In this document: in pieces, positions 1-7,602 of the stretch | How the letters are laid out: each line of letters opens with the position of its first letter | Position numbering within the stretch: position 1 is the stretch's first letter | Source of the DNA: JBIOJM01 sp044450785 | Lineage (GTDB): Bacteria; Planctomycetota; Planctomycetia; Isosphaerales; Isosphaeraceae | Reading direction: 5' to 3' | Length of the DNA: 26,771 bases | Assembly: GCA_044450785.1 (NCBI GenBank) | Contig: JBIOJM010000117.1 | Location: forward strand, 1 to 26,771 | The notes under the pieces: generated by a model | What the model was told of the DNA's origin: nothing | Seen by the model: only the letters and a program-made list of their open reading frames with translations | Databases searched by the model: none | Translations under genes and position numbers: made by a program

Positions 1-310
1 AGTGCGTTTTTAGGCCCAAAACGCCGACACGTCGACACGGCCTTGGTAGCATTAGACTTGCGCGTTTTCGACATTTTTCGTGCATCGGCGGCTCAGGACC
101 GAACTCCTCGTCTGCCGAGAGGTGATCCCTGTCGATTTTTTTTGTACAAGTCCTGGCTCTCGTGAGAGTAGCGACACGACGCGACGATTGTGGCAACGGT
201 TGGAGATTGACGAGTATGCCGTGTATGCGGAGTTGAGGGGCAATGCGGCGCAGCTTGATGGCGAGCCACGCGGGCGATTTCGGCCACGGGCTCTGTGGCA
301 GTGGTTAGTC

Positions 311-371
311 GTGTGAAATCAAGTGTCGGGCTGGAGACCGCCCTCGGAAGGGCGGAGGACGGAGGGCCGAG
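311..371. repeat. Hairpin plus heptamer element, copy 1
   Basis: The stretch starts GTGTGAAATCAA and continues with CTGGAGACCGCC. A perfect 7-bp inverted repeat follows (CCGCCCT at 338-344, AGGGCGG at 349-355, 4-base loop). It then runs into heptamers of the form GRCGGAG (351-357, 358-364) and a degenerate third unit (365-371). The same order of parts recurs at 524-589. Confidence 0.6.
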
Positions 372-523
372 GGCCAAAAGCCCTTCATCGCCAAAAGTCC
401 GCTCGCGGTCGCGAAAAAAGGCCTCTCCCGATGGACCGTCTTCTGCTGTAAATGATTTGGAGTCTAATATTTTCGTCGAATGAGTGGTCGCACTCCGTTT
501 TCAACTGTGCGGACCTTGGATTT

Positions 524-589
524 GTGTGATCAAATGTCAAGCTGGAGACCGCCACTCTCAAGGGCGGAGGGCGGAGGACGGAGGACGGA
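524..589. repeat. Hairpin plus heptamer element, copy 2
   Basis: This is an imperfect copy of 311-371. It has GTGTGATCAAATGTC, then GCTGGAGACCGCC, a weaker inverted repeat (CCGCC at 549-553, GGCGG at 563-567), and nearly four heptamers GRCGGAG (563-569, 570-576, 577-583, 584-589). The heptamer number differs from copy 1 (about four against two to three), as expected for slippage-prone short tandem repeats. Confidence 0.6.
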
Positions 590-598
590 AAGGACGAC

Positions 599-673
599 GG
601 AGAACACTCGGAAAGGCGCAGGACGGAAGGAATGAAGGAGAACACCCGGAACGGCGCAGGACGGAAGGAATGA
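599..673. repeat. 37-bp tandem repeat, two copies
   Basis: Two adjacent near-identical units (599-635 and 636/637-673) both contain GGAGAACAC, then GGCGCAGGACGGAAGGAATGA. They differ by a C/T after GAACAC and by a one-base length change in the next stretch. The array lies directly after the second hairpin-heptamer element and directly before the small ORF at 675. Confidence 0.65.
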
Positions 674-674
674 C

Positions 675-836
675 ATGAACCAACGCGCCCGGTCTGGAGA
701 TGAAGTCGCCGAGATCAGGGCTCGGATCAGCGGCCGAAAGGACGAGAACGCGCGGCACACAAAGCTGATTGACCCGCGGGCGCGTACCTTTAGCGAGTCT
801 CCATACATACAGTATGCGCCATGTTGGAACGAATGA
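675..836 (+). CDS. Possible small protein, 53 aa, unknown
   Basis: An ATG-initiated frame begins 2 bases after the 37-bp tandem repeat and encodes a 53-residue, charged, soluble-looking protein. It starts MNQRARSGDEVAEIRARISG and ends YIQYAPCWNE. The sequence is less Arg/Pro-biased than the surrounding noise frames and has a plausible amphipathic helix at residues 9-22. I recognise no domain and see no clear ribosome binding site; the GGAAGGAA just upstream is part of the repeat. It could be a real small gene upstream of the kinase unit or a chance frame. Confidence 0.25.
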   Translation: MNQRARSGDEVAEIRARISGRKDENARHTKLIDPRARTFSESPYIQYAPCWNE

Positions 837-866
837 AAACGAGAATCGGGAGCATCCGAGCAGAAC

Positions 867-1414
867 ATGATATTGAATAGTAAGTTGCGATGTTTTTCGA
901 ATTATTTTGGCGACCATTGCGCGTATCGAATCACCGCTCAGGGATCACCATCAGACATCCACTTTTCTGCTCCGAAAACTTCCCTGACGGAACGCTCGGA
1001 CGGTCTTAAGATGGGGCTCATGACGGCCTTGATTCAGTCCAGGGCTGTCCTTGCCTGGCTCCGCAATTTGGCCGCTGCCGGCGTCGGCCCGGCGGAAGTT
1101 CGGATCATCCCCCGGCCTGACGCCGAGTCTATTGTCGACGCGATCGGAGGTGTGGAGGGAGCACAAGTGGCGACCCGGGCCAGATCCGTCGAGCAAGCCC
1201 TCTACCAAGTGATGGGGGCGCTTCTCGCTCCTGCCGAGTCGGAACTTACACTGATCGTGATTTCACCATCATGTACGTTGAGGCGCTCAGCTATGTCGTG
1301 GACCTCGCGAGGCTCGACCAGGCGCGAGCAGCGCGGCCTGGGGACTTGGTGCACGTCTGGCTTCACGGCGAGGCGTACGGTATCACCGGCAGCAAGGAGG
1401 TCGCCGGCTCATGA
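867..1414 (+). pseudogene. Unknown protein coupled to PfkB kinase, frameshifted
   Basis: This gene is read in two frames. From ATG 867 (or, more plausibly, ATG 1011 or 1020) one frame gives a helical protein containing WLRNLAAAGVGPAEVRIIPR and SVEQALYQVMGALLAP up to about position 1250. Past that point the frame turns into Ser/Arg/Thr noise. The frame one base back becomes protein-like instead: TDRDFTIMYVEALSYVVDLA, then PGDLVHVWLHGEAYG, ending at TGA 1412-1414. That stop overlaps the kinase ATG (1411-1413) in an ATGA arrangement, which strongly suggests the second frame is the authentic C-terminus. I infer one ancestral gene of about 135 residues (from 1011) with a single-base loss near 1244-1258. 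No slippery heptamer is visible, so programmed frameshifting is unlikely but not excluded. I do not recognise the family. Confidence 0.5.
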
Positions 1415-2520
1415 AGAATTCTAAGCTTTTGACAGACTCAGCACCGTTGGCCGTCGGGACCGGCCTCGTCGCCTTGGACGTGGTACTCGCCGATGACAGC
1501 CGAGTGCCGGCTCGCCAGTGGGCGGGGGGCACCTGTGGAAACGTCCTGCTCGCACTTCGTTACCTCGGCTGGGAGTCCGCTCCGATCGCCCGCTTCCGCG
1601 AAGGACATGCGGCGAACCGTATCCTCGACGACCTCCGTAGGTGGGGAGCGTCGACGGATTTTATCACCGTCGCCGACGATGGCAGTACCCCGGTCATCGT
1701 GCAGCGCATCGGGCGGACTCCCTCGGGCGAACCCTGCCACACGTTCTCATGGCGCTGCCCGAGATGCGGCAATCGGTTGCCCGGATACAGGCCCGTCCTC
1801 GCCTCCGTCGCCCACCACCTTGCGGCCGAGATCGGTACGCCTCAGGTTTTTTTCTTCGACCGCGTTTCGCGAGGAGCACTGACGCTTGCACGCGTGGCTG
1901 CCAGTCGTGGTGCGGCAATTGTCTTCGAGCCTTCGGGAGTTGGCCATCCCGCGCTATTCCGCGAGGCTTGGGAGATCGCCCACGTCGTCAAGTATTCCCA
2001 TGAACGTCTTCAAGAATTGCCTGCGGAAGTTGAAGCAATCAATGGTGTGCGCATTCAGATCGAAACGCTCGGGAGGGATGGGCTCCGCTACCGAAGTCGG
2101 CTACCCGGCTGCAAGACAAGGGGCTGGCAACGGCTGGAGGCCTTGCCTGCCGAAGACGTTAAGGATACCGCCGGTGCGGGGGACTGGTGCACTGCGGGAA
2201 TCGTTCACAAGCTCCTTCGTGAGGGCGCCAATGGACTCGGTGCGGTGAACGACGCGGGCCTCCGCGAGGCAATCCGCTACGGGCAGGCACTCGCGGCGTG
2301 GACTTGCGCGTTCGAAGGAGCCAGGGGCGGAATGTACAGTGTTGAGAAGGAAGTCGTCGATCAGCACGTCGAACGGATTCTCCGAGGAGCGGACCGTCAG
2401 GTCACTTCACTCACCCCGGAGCTTGAATCGATGTCAGACGCTTATGACTGCGTCTGCCCGGCGTGCGAGAACGATCGGACCCCTGGATTCGATCTTCGTG
2501 GTAGCCGAGCCTGTGCGTGA
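1411..2520 (+). CDS. PfkB-family kinase with two CPxC knuckles
   Basis: A 369-aa ribokinase-fold (PfkB) kinase, expected to transfer the ATP gamma-phosphate to a sugar or nucleoside hydroxyl in the cytoplasm. The N-terminal substrate motif region is present (GGTCGNVLLALRYLG, residues 39-53). The C-terminal signature DTAGAGD (252-258) has the catalytic base at Asp258. The start at 1411 has AAGGAGG ten bases upstream. Two cysteine features are unusual: CPRCG at 116-120, in the lid/substrate region, and CVCPAC at 347-352, in the C-terminal tail. Together they offer four CPxC cysteines that could form one zinc site. Typical PfkB proteins are about 300-330 aa, so the tail and insert are extra. The gene is translationally coupled to the frameshifted gene upstream. 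The fold is secure; the substrate is unknown. Confidence 0.88.
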   Translation: MKNSKLLTDSAPLAVGTGLVALDVVLADDSRVPARQWAGGTCGNVLLALRYLGWESAPIARFREGHAANRILDDLRRWGASTDFITVADDGSTPVIVQRIGRTPSGEPCHTFSWRCPRCGNRLPGYRPVLASVAHHLAAEIGTPQVFFFDRVSRGALTLARVAASRGAAIVFEPSGVGHPALFREAWEIAHVVKYSHERLQELPAEVEAINGVRIQIETLGRDGLRYRSRLPGCKTRGWQRLEALPAEDVKDTAGAGDWCTAGIVHKLLREGANGLGAVNDAGLREAIRYGQALAAWTCAFEGARGGMYSVEKEVVDQHVERILRGADRQVTSLTPELESMSDAYDCVCPACENDRTPGFDLRGSRACA

Positions 2521-2794
2521 GGCCGGCCCGAGACTCATCGTCAGGCCCTCGCAGGCTGTGGCCGGAACGTCGATGAGACCGTTTATCTCTCTGTCTTGTT
2601 CCCGGGAACACGATCGTTTGAAGGGCGGCGCTTCCGTTCTGTGTCTTGTTCCCAGCGCGGCGATGAGATGAGACCGATCGCGAAATCAATTCATTTGCCG
2701 TGGCCTGGTGGCGGACTGTTCTATTCGGCGAGGCAACCTGCGATGATAATCCCTTGATGGCTGCCCGCGTTTCTTCCAGAGGGGAATTCATGCC
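2521..2794. promoter_or_regulatory. Intergenic region with palindrome and direct repeats
   Basis: A perfect 14-bp palindrome, TGTTCCCGGGAACA, lies at 2597-2610. The 12-mer TGTCTTGTTCCC, overlapping its left half, recurs at 2642-2653, exactly 50 bp after its first copy at 2592-2603. GATGAGACCG also occurs twice (2572-2581 and 2667-2676). This looks like an operator or a small duplication upstream of the 131-aa/DUF4132 unit. A GAGGGG ribosome-binding-site-like stretch is at 2779-2784. No protein is convincing here. Confidence 0.35.
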
Positions 2795-3190
2795 ATGTCA
2801 ACAACGCTCACGGTTCGCGATGAAACGACCAGCGGCGGCACACTACGCGAGTTCGCCCTGGAACTGCTGACCGAGCGCATCACCGTCCGAGAGCTGATCC
2901 GCAGCCGGGTTTACCAGGAAGTGCAAGATTACAACCGCCTCCAGCCGCAGGTCTTTCATGGGCTGGTGCAGCCAACCGACGCCGAAAATGCCCTGAACGG
3001 CTACAAGCTCGGCAAGCCAAGAATGATCGACTGGAAGATACAATACGACAAGGCTACCGAGGCGTTCGAGGCGAACGGCATCCTGATTCTGGTTGACGAC
3101 AAGCAGGCCGAGTCACTCGATCAAGAGATCGTCGTTCGACCCGATACGCGCGTCAGCTTCCTGCGCTTGACGATGCTCGTGGGGGGATGA
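2795..3190 (+). CDS. Small partner protein of DUF4132 protein, 131 aa
   Basis: A soluble 131-aa protein without signal peptide or membrane segment. Its middle has TVRELIRSRVYQEVQDYN (residues about 30-48), then a Gln/Pro-rich turn with VFHGLVQPTDAENALNGYKL, and it ends RVSFLRLTMLVGG. The start at 2795 has GAGGGG ten bases upstream. An out-of-frame ATG at 2790 is ignored. The stop (3188-3190) is one base before the GTG start of the 848-aa DUF4132 gene, so the two are almost certainly translated from one message. From memory, proteins of this type sit next to DUF4132 genes in other bacteria, suggesting a conserved pair. No biochemical function is known to me, and none can be read from the sequence. 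Confidence 0.85.
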   Translation: MSTTLTVRDETTSGGTLREFALELLTERITVRELIRSRVYQEVQDYNRLQPQVFHGLVQPTDAENALNGYKLGKPRMIDWKIQYDKATEAFEANGILILVDDKQAESLDQEIVVRPDTRVSFLRLTMLVGG

Positions 3191-3191
3191 T

Positions 3192-5738
3192 GTGGCGACC
3201 GATCAGCCCCAATCCGACCTGAGGGCCGGCGACAGCAATCGTGCGGGTCGCCTGATCGATGCCTTTTTTAAAGAGCTGGACGCCTCAGGCGTCGATTTCT
3301 ACCCTCAGTTGGACGTCAAATCGTTTCGGTCCGTCCAGACCATCCTCGAATTGCCGCGCGATCGGCAGGTCGCGGTCGTTATCGAGGCCGTTGCCCGGCA
3401 AGTGGACAACGAGCGGCAATCCGGCCGGCGGCTCACGGACTCTGGCATCTCTACCGGCGAGCCCTCGTGGAACGAACTTCAGGGGTTCAAGCAACTGATC
3501 AGCCTGCTGCTTCGTAAGCGGTTACCGTTCCAAACCGAAGACCTCGGCCGGCTTGTGCAAACGATCTCTGCGGGACGCGGCTTCCTGATCTGGCAACTGT
3601 CGCTTGGAGGCATTCTGCGCGCGCTCGAGGACCTTTGCAAAGAGCAGGGCGTACCGGATTGTCTGCGCCCTAACCTCGCAGTCCTGAGAGACCGATTGTG
3701 CGCACAACCGGATTACGCGGAGACGCGCGATGCGGTCAAACGACTGGACCAGCTCCTGGGTCCAGCACCCGCGGCTCCCGCAGAGTCCCTCCTCCAGACC
3801 GACGAAGCCTGGACTCGGTACCTCCGGGCGCAGCTCGACAGGTTGGAGCCGCCCGCGAGGACTGCCTGGCACGCTCTGCTGCTTCACTGCAATACCGCCG
3901 TTCAATCCAAGCCATCGCGCAAGTGGCTTCAGCAAGTCGATATCCTTATCGCCGGCATCGGGCCAGCGGCGTTCGCCACGGTTCTGAGTGGCGCGCTGGC
4001 AGAGATCGGCAAGCCGGGCACTCCGCAGATCAAGCGAGTCTACAGCCAGGAGTTCACACTCGATCCAACGCTCATTCACGATACCCACAGCGACCTCCTG
4101 CGCGGCCTAGTGTGGTGCGCCAGTCTCGTCAAGGACGATAACCTGATCGTGTCCGTGGGCGACGCCGCTGCTGTCTGCTTCAAAAAGATCCCAGGCATCG
4201 GGCCACGGGCGCCCAAGATTGGCAACGCCTGCCTCTATGCGCTGTCTGCCACGTCATCGCTGGCCGCCGTGGGCCAGCTCAGCCGACTCAAGACGCGAGC
4301 CAAGCATGCCTCGATCCGTAAACAACTGGCCAAAGCGCTCGATACGGCCGCCGACAAGACCGGCATGACCGCGGCCGAGATGGAAGAAGTGGCCGTTCCC
4401 TCCTGTGGCTTGACTGAGGTAGGCGCCCACCGCTTGCGACTGGGCGACATGACCGCCGTGCTTGAAGTCCCTGGCGGCTTCAAGGCGGAACTCAGTTGGC
4501 TCCAGGCCGATGGCAAAAAGCTGAAAGCGGTTCCGGCCTCGGTGAAGGAGGCCTTTGCCGCCGGCCTCAAATCGCTCAAGCAGTCCGAAAAGGAGATCGC
4601 CAAGCTGCTCCCCGCCCAGCGCGACCGCCTGGAGCAGCTTTTTTTGCTGGAGCGAATCTGGTCCTTCCCGGAATTTCGGTCCCGGTATCTCGACCATCCC
4701 CTGGTGGGCATTCTGGCGCGCCGATTGATCTGGCGCTACTCGGACGGCGCTAACGCCTGCGACGGCATCTGGTTGGATGGCCAGATCGTCGACGACCGGG
4801 ACCAAACCCTGGACTGGCTCGGCGCCGAGACTGGGGTCGCTCCCTGGCACCCCTTGGCGTGCGGCCTGGAGCAGGTCAGGGCCTGGCGAGACTGGCTCGA
4901 TCGGCACCAGGTGCGCCAGCCATTCAAGCAGGCGCATCGCGAAATCTATATCCTCACCGATGCCGAGCGCCGCACCGATACATACTCCAATCGTTTCGCA
5001 GCCCACATCATCCGGCAGCACCAGTTCAGCGCCCTTTGTCAGCAGCGCGGCTGGCGCTATACATTGCAAGGCAACTGGGACTCCTACAACATCCCAACGC
5101 TTCAACTCCCTCAATGGGACGTGCGGGTCGAATTCTGGGTGCAACCGCTCGCCGACGACGATGAGGCCACTGCTTCCGGAGTCTACCGGCATCTCTCAAC
5201 CGACCAGGTGCGCTTCTATCGCCGGGATGAAGTCGATCCCATTCCGCTCGCGAACGTCCCGCCTCTGGTCCTCTCGGAAGTCCTGCGCGACGTCGATCTC
5301 TTCGTCGGCGTGGCCAGCGTCGGCAACGACCCCAATTGGTCCGACGGCGCTCGCGCGGGCCACCATCAGGACTACTGGCAGAGCTATTCCTTCGGCGACC
5401 TGTCGACGACCGCGCAGACGCGTAAGGCCGTCCTCGAACGCATCGTTCCGCGCCTCAAGATCGCCGAACGCTGTTCGTTCGGCGATAAGTTCCTCATCGT
5501 CCGCGGCGACCTGCGGACCTACAAGATTCACCTGGGCAGCGGCAACATCCTCATGTCCCCCAACGATCAATACGTCTGCATCGTCCCCAAACCATCGGCC
5601 GCCGAGGTGGGCGGCAAGGTTTTTCTGCCATTCGACGGCGATAACCTGCTGTCGATCATCCTCAGCAAAGTGTTCCTCCTCGCCGAGGATAGCAAGATCA
5701 AGGATCCGACGATCGTGAGCCAGATTCTAAAGCGCTAG
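3192..5738 (+). CDS. DUF4132 (MolR-like) domain protein
   Basis: An 848-aa soluble protein starting at GTG 3192, one base after the previous stop. The N-terminal two thirds are alpha-helical and of unknown role. The C-terminal third has the conserved DUF4132 features: IYILTDAERRTDTYSNRFAA near residue 585, DVDLFVGVASVGNDPNW near 700, and LRTYKIHLGSGNILMSPND near 772-790, ending in a hydrophobic helix (LLSIILSKVFLLAEDSKI). DUF4132 is found in E. coli MolR, historically called a molybdate metabolism regulator, and in long WGR-domain proteins. This one lacks a WGR domain and is shorter than those (over 1,000 aa). No nuclease, kinase or ATPase motif is visible. The pair with the 131-aa gene is the only functional clue. 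The family assignment is good; the function is unknown. Confidence 0.85.
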   Translation: MATDQPQSDLRAGDSNRAGRLIDAFFKELDASGVDFYPQLDVKSFRSVQTILELPRDRQVAVVIEAVARQVDNERQSGRRLTDSGISTGEPSWNELQGFKQLISLLLRKRLPFQTEDLGRLVQTISAGRGFLIWQLSLGGILRALEDLCKEQGVPDCLRPNLAVLRDRLCAQPDYAETRDAVKRLDQLLGPAPAAPAESLLQTDEAWTRYLRAQLDRLEPPARTAWHALLLHCNTAVQSKPSRKWLQQVDILIAGIGPAAFATVLSGALAEIGKPGTPQIKRVYSQEFTLDPTLIHDTHSDLLRGLVWCASLVKDDNLIVSVGDAAAVCFKKIPGIGPRAPKIGNACLYALSATSSLAAVGQLSRLKTRAKHASIRKQLAKALDTAADKTGMTAAEMEEVAVPSCGLTEVGAHRLRLGDMTAVLEVPGGFKAELSWLQADGKKLKAVPASVKEAFAAGLKSLKQSEKEIAKLLPAQRDRLEQLFLLERIWSFPEFRSRYLDHPLVGILARRLIWRYSDGANACDGIWLDGQIVDDRDQTLDWLGAETGVAPWHPLACGLEQVRAWRDWLDRHQVRQPFKQAHREIYILTDAERRTDTYSNRFAAHIIRQHQFSALCQQRGWRYTLQGNWDSYNIPTLQLPQWDVRVEFWVQPLADDDEATASGVYRHLSTDQVRFYRRDEVDPIPLANVPPLVLSEVLRDVDLFVGVASVGNDPNWSDGARAGHHQDYWQSYSFGDLSTTAQTRKAVLERIVPRLKIAERCSFGDKFLIVRGDLRTYKIHLGSGNILMSPNDQYVCIVPKPSAAEVGGKVFLPFDGDNLLSIILSKVFLLAEDSKIKDPTIVSQILKR

Positions 5739-6303
5739 TTCAAAGTAAGATAAGCCCGAGGGGCTTCGACTTGCCGGTCTGGCCATCCTGTTGCGGCGTG
5801 TGTAGGTCCACGACGAGTGAATCGGCGGTGGTCCCGTCCGCCACGCCGGGCTCACGAAGCACGAACGCCTGGCCAGCCCGTCCGCGCCAAGCTGCGGTGC
5901 GCCACATCTTGGGTTCGGAGCCACTCCGCGCAGTTCCGTGCGTGCCGAGCGACGTGGGCGCGCGCACCGAACTCATCGCCCCGTATCCATCCAGCGACGG
6001 CGCTGCCCTCTTTCTGATCGAAACTGACTCCATTTCGCTGATCGGTCCCAGTAATCATAATAATATGCTCGTCACTATAATCTGTGAATATTTTGCTGTT
6101 ATTCTTCCGCGCTTTTCGAGGGGCGGCCACGCGGATGGCGACGTCGGCTGCCTACTCATCAACGAGCAACTCGGCGTTAATATTGGCTCCGAGCGGGCGG
6201 AAACTAATCAAGGTTTCGCCGCCCCCAAGGCGGTTTTTCTCGGGTTTTCGGGCTCCCTCCGGGCCAAATCGTTGATTATTTTCCGGGCTGTGGAAATCGG
6301 CGC
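5739..6303. other. 565-bp gap between convergent units, possible relic
   Basis: No confident gene. A perfect 6-bp inverted repeat (AAGCCC 5752-5757, GGGCTT 5761-5766, loop GAG) lies 14 bases after the DUF4132 stop and could help end transcription, though it has no T-run on the plus strand. On the minus strand, about 5740-5880 reads as a frame with strong GC at third positions (AFVLREPGVADGTTADSLVV, stop at 5740-5742). This may be the C-terminal relic of a lost gene. Around 6050-6110 the DNA is much more AT-rich than the rest of the window. Confidence 0.3.
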
Positions 6304-7602
6304 TCAATGCGCGAAGACATTGTCCGGCAAGGCCGTGCCGGAAATGATCGCCGCCTCGGCCTCGGCGCGGAAGCGGAGGAGCTCGGGATCGCGGCTCTTT
6401 CTCTTTTCCATTCCATCGACGGCCTTGCTGTACCACTGGCGAGCCTGGTCGTGATGTCCCAACTGCCAGTGGGCCATGGCCAGGAAGAACCAGTCGCTGC
6501 TATCTCCTCCCTTGCCGAGCTCCATCGACTTTTCCAGCGCTTTGATGGCCTCCTTCCAGGCGCCGGACCGGTACTGAGCCACCCCTAATGTATTCCAGTA
6601 CCCTCCTACCTGCGGGAACGCCGCAACAGCCTTCTTGGCCAACTCCACGGCCTTGCCTGGGTCGCGGAGCCCGGACAATTCGGGAGCGGTGGCCAGATAC
6701 CAGGAAAGAGCGTTCGTTGCCAGGATCGTCGAAGGATGATTCTCGCCCAGAGTGCGACGGCGACTCTCCAGAACCTTCATGAGCAGCTCTTGGGCTTCCT
6801 TGTACGTGCCTTCTGCCCATTTCAAACTCCCCAGAGATTGCATCGCACTGATCGTAGAAGCATCCTGTTCACCCCGCGTGCGACGGAAGCGTTCCACGGC
6901 GTCGGTCATCAGCTTCTCGGCCTCCGCGAACTTCCCCTGGGCCTGGTAAATCTCGCCCAGCCGAACTGTTGCCTGGAGCACGTGAGCGCGGTCGTCGCCC
7001 TCAATACGGCGCCAGCCTTCCCGCACTTTCGTCGTAAGCGATTCAGCCTGCGCGTATCTGCCTTCTTGTTTGTACACTAGTGCCAAGTAGCCCAGGGTGA
7101 GGAGCGTTTGAGGACCCTCTTCCCCATCAAAGCGGCGACAGGCCTGCAATATCTCGCTCAATTCTTGCTCGGCCTGTCTATTCTTGCCTTGGCGAAGATG
7201 CATAATTCCGAGCTGGAACCTGGGGGCCAGTGTGGCGGGGTTTTCCTCGCCAAAGATGCGGCGACGGATTTCTAGCGACACAATGAAGTGCTTTTCGGCA
7301 TCGACGTACCTGGCTTGGTTCGAATTCAGACGTCCCATCGTGTTGTACGCGACGGCCGTTTCGAGATGGTCCTCACCGAATACGCGACGGCACGTTTCCA
7401 GATATTTGATCGCGAGCGGCTCGGCCTCCTGGTTCTTGCCATGTTCGATGTACAGCAATGCGAGGCATCCCATCACATCCAGCGTGATGGGATGGTCCTC
7501 ACCCAAGGCGTTGCGACTCAGCTCCAGCGTCTTCCTCCCCAGCGGCTCCGCTTTACGGTAGTCAAGCTCCCCTGTGTACAACCAGAACAACTTGTTCATC
7601 AC
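6304..7602 (-). CDS. TPR-repeat C-terminal portion of kinase
   Basis: This open frame (432 aa from its first ATG) encodes tandem 42-residue tetratricopeptide repeats of the Kinesin-light-chain type. Repeated phrases such as LELSRNALGEDHPITLDVMG, ESRRRTLGENHPSTILATNA and EIRRRIFGEENPATL mark the units. A last single TPR (GAWKEAIKALEKSMELGKGG) and a WFFLAMAHWQLGHHDQARQWY unit precede the end. The frame is open further upstream to about 7768 and carries sequence homologous to the linker that normally joins kinase and TPRs. The ATG at 7602 is therefore an internal Met and not a true start. TPRs of this type usually bind other proteins. The stop is TGA at 6304-6306. Confidence 0.75.
   Translation of the reverse strand: MMNKLFWLYTGELDYRKAEPLGRKTLELSRNALGEDHPITLDVMGCLALLYIEHGKNQEAEPLAIKYLETCRRVFGEDHLETAVAYNTMGRLNSNQARYVDAEKHFIVSLEIRRRIFGEENPATLAPRFQLGIMHLRQGKNRQAEQELSEILQACRRFDGEEGPQTLLTLGYLALVYKQEGRYAQAESLTTKVREGWRRIEGDDRAHVLQATVRLGEIYQAQGKFAEAEKLMTDAVERFRRTRGEQDASTISAMQSLGSLKWAEGTYKEAQELLMKVLESRRRTLGENHPSTILATNALSWYLATAPELSGLRDPGKAVELAKKAVAAFPQVGGYWNTLGVAQYRSGAWKEAIKALEKSMELGKGGDSSDWFFLAMAHWQLGHHDQARQWYSKAVDGMEKRKSRDPELLRFRAEAEAAIISGTALPDNVFAH

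Larger units (their letters stand above)
1..674. other. Repeat-rich region without a convincing gene
   Basis: No reading frame here has a recognisable domain or sustained coding bias. Open frames occur on both strands, but their translations are rich in Arg, Ser and Pro and look like antisense or repeat noise. The region holds two copies of a hairpin-plus-heptamer element and a 37-bp tandem repeat, listed separately. A frame open from the left edge to about position 173 could be the tail of a gene lying outside the window, but its translation is not recognisable. Confidence 0.5.

Noticed and set aside
563..673. CRISPR-like spacing of repeats
   Set aside because: The repeats are contiguous or of 7 and 37 bp with no unique spacers and no cas genes nearby, so they are tandem repeats.
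1240..1260. Programmed -1 ribosomal frameshift site
   Set aside because: No X XXY YYZ slippery heptamer or obvious downstream pseudoknot is visible. Decay or a base error is simpler.
4254..5192. Long minus-strand open frame (312 aa) inside the DUF4132 gene
   Set aside because: It is the antisense shadow of a high-GC gene with clear DUF4132 motifs on the plus strand.
4777..5718. Second plus-strand frame (313 aa) inside DUF4132
   Set aside because: Its translation is Ser/Arg/Thr noise from a shifted frame and overlaps the conserved domain.
5771..6454. Plus-strand frame of 227 aa across the gap and TPR end
   Set aside because: It crosses an AT-rich intergenic stretch and then runs antisense to the TPR gene. 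There is no domain and composition changes along it.
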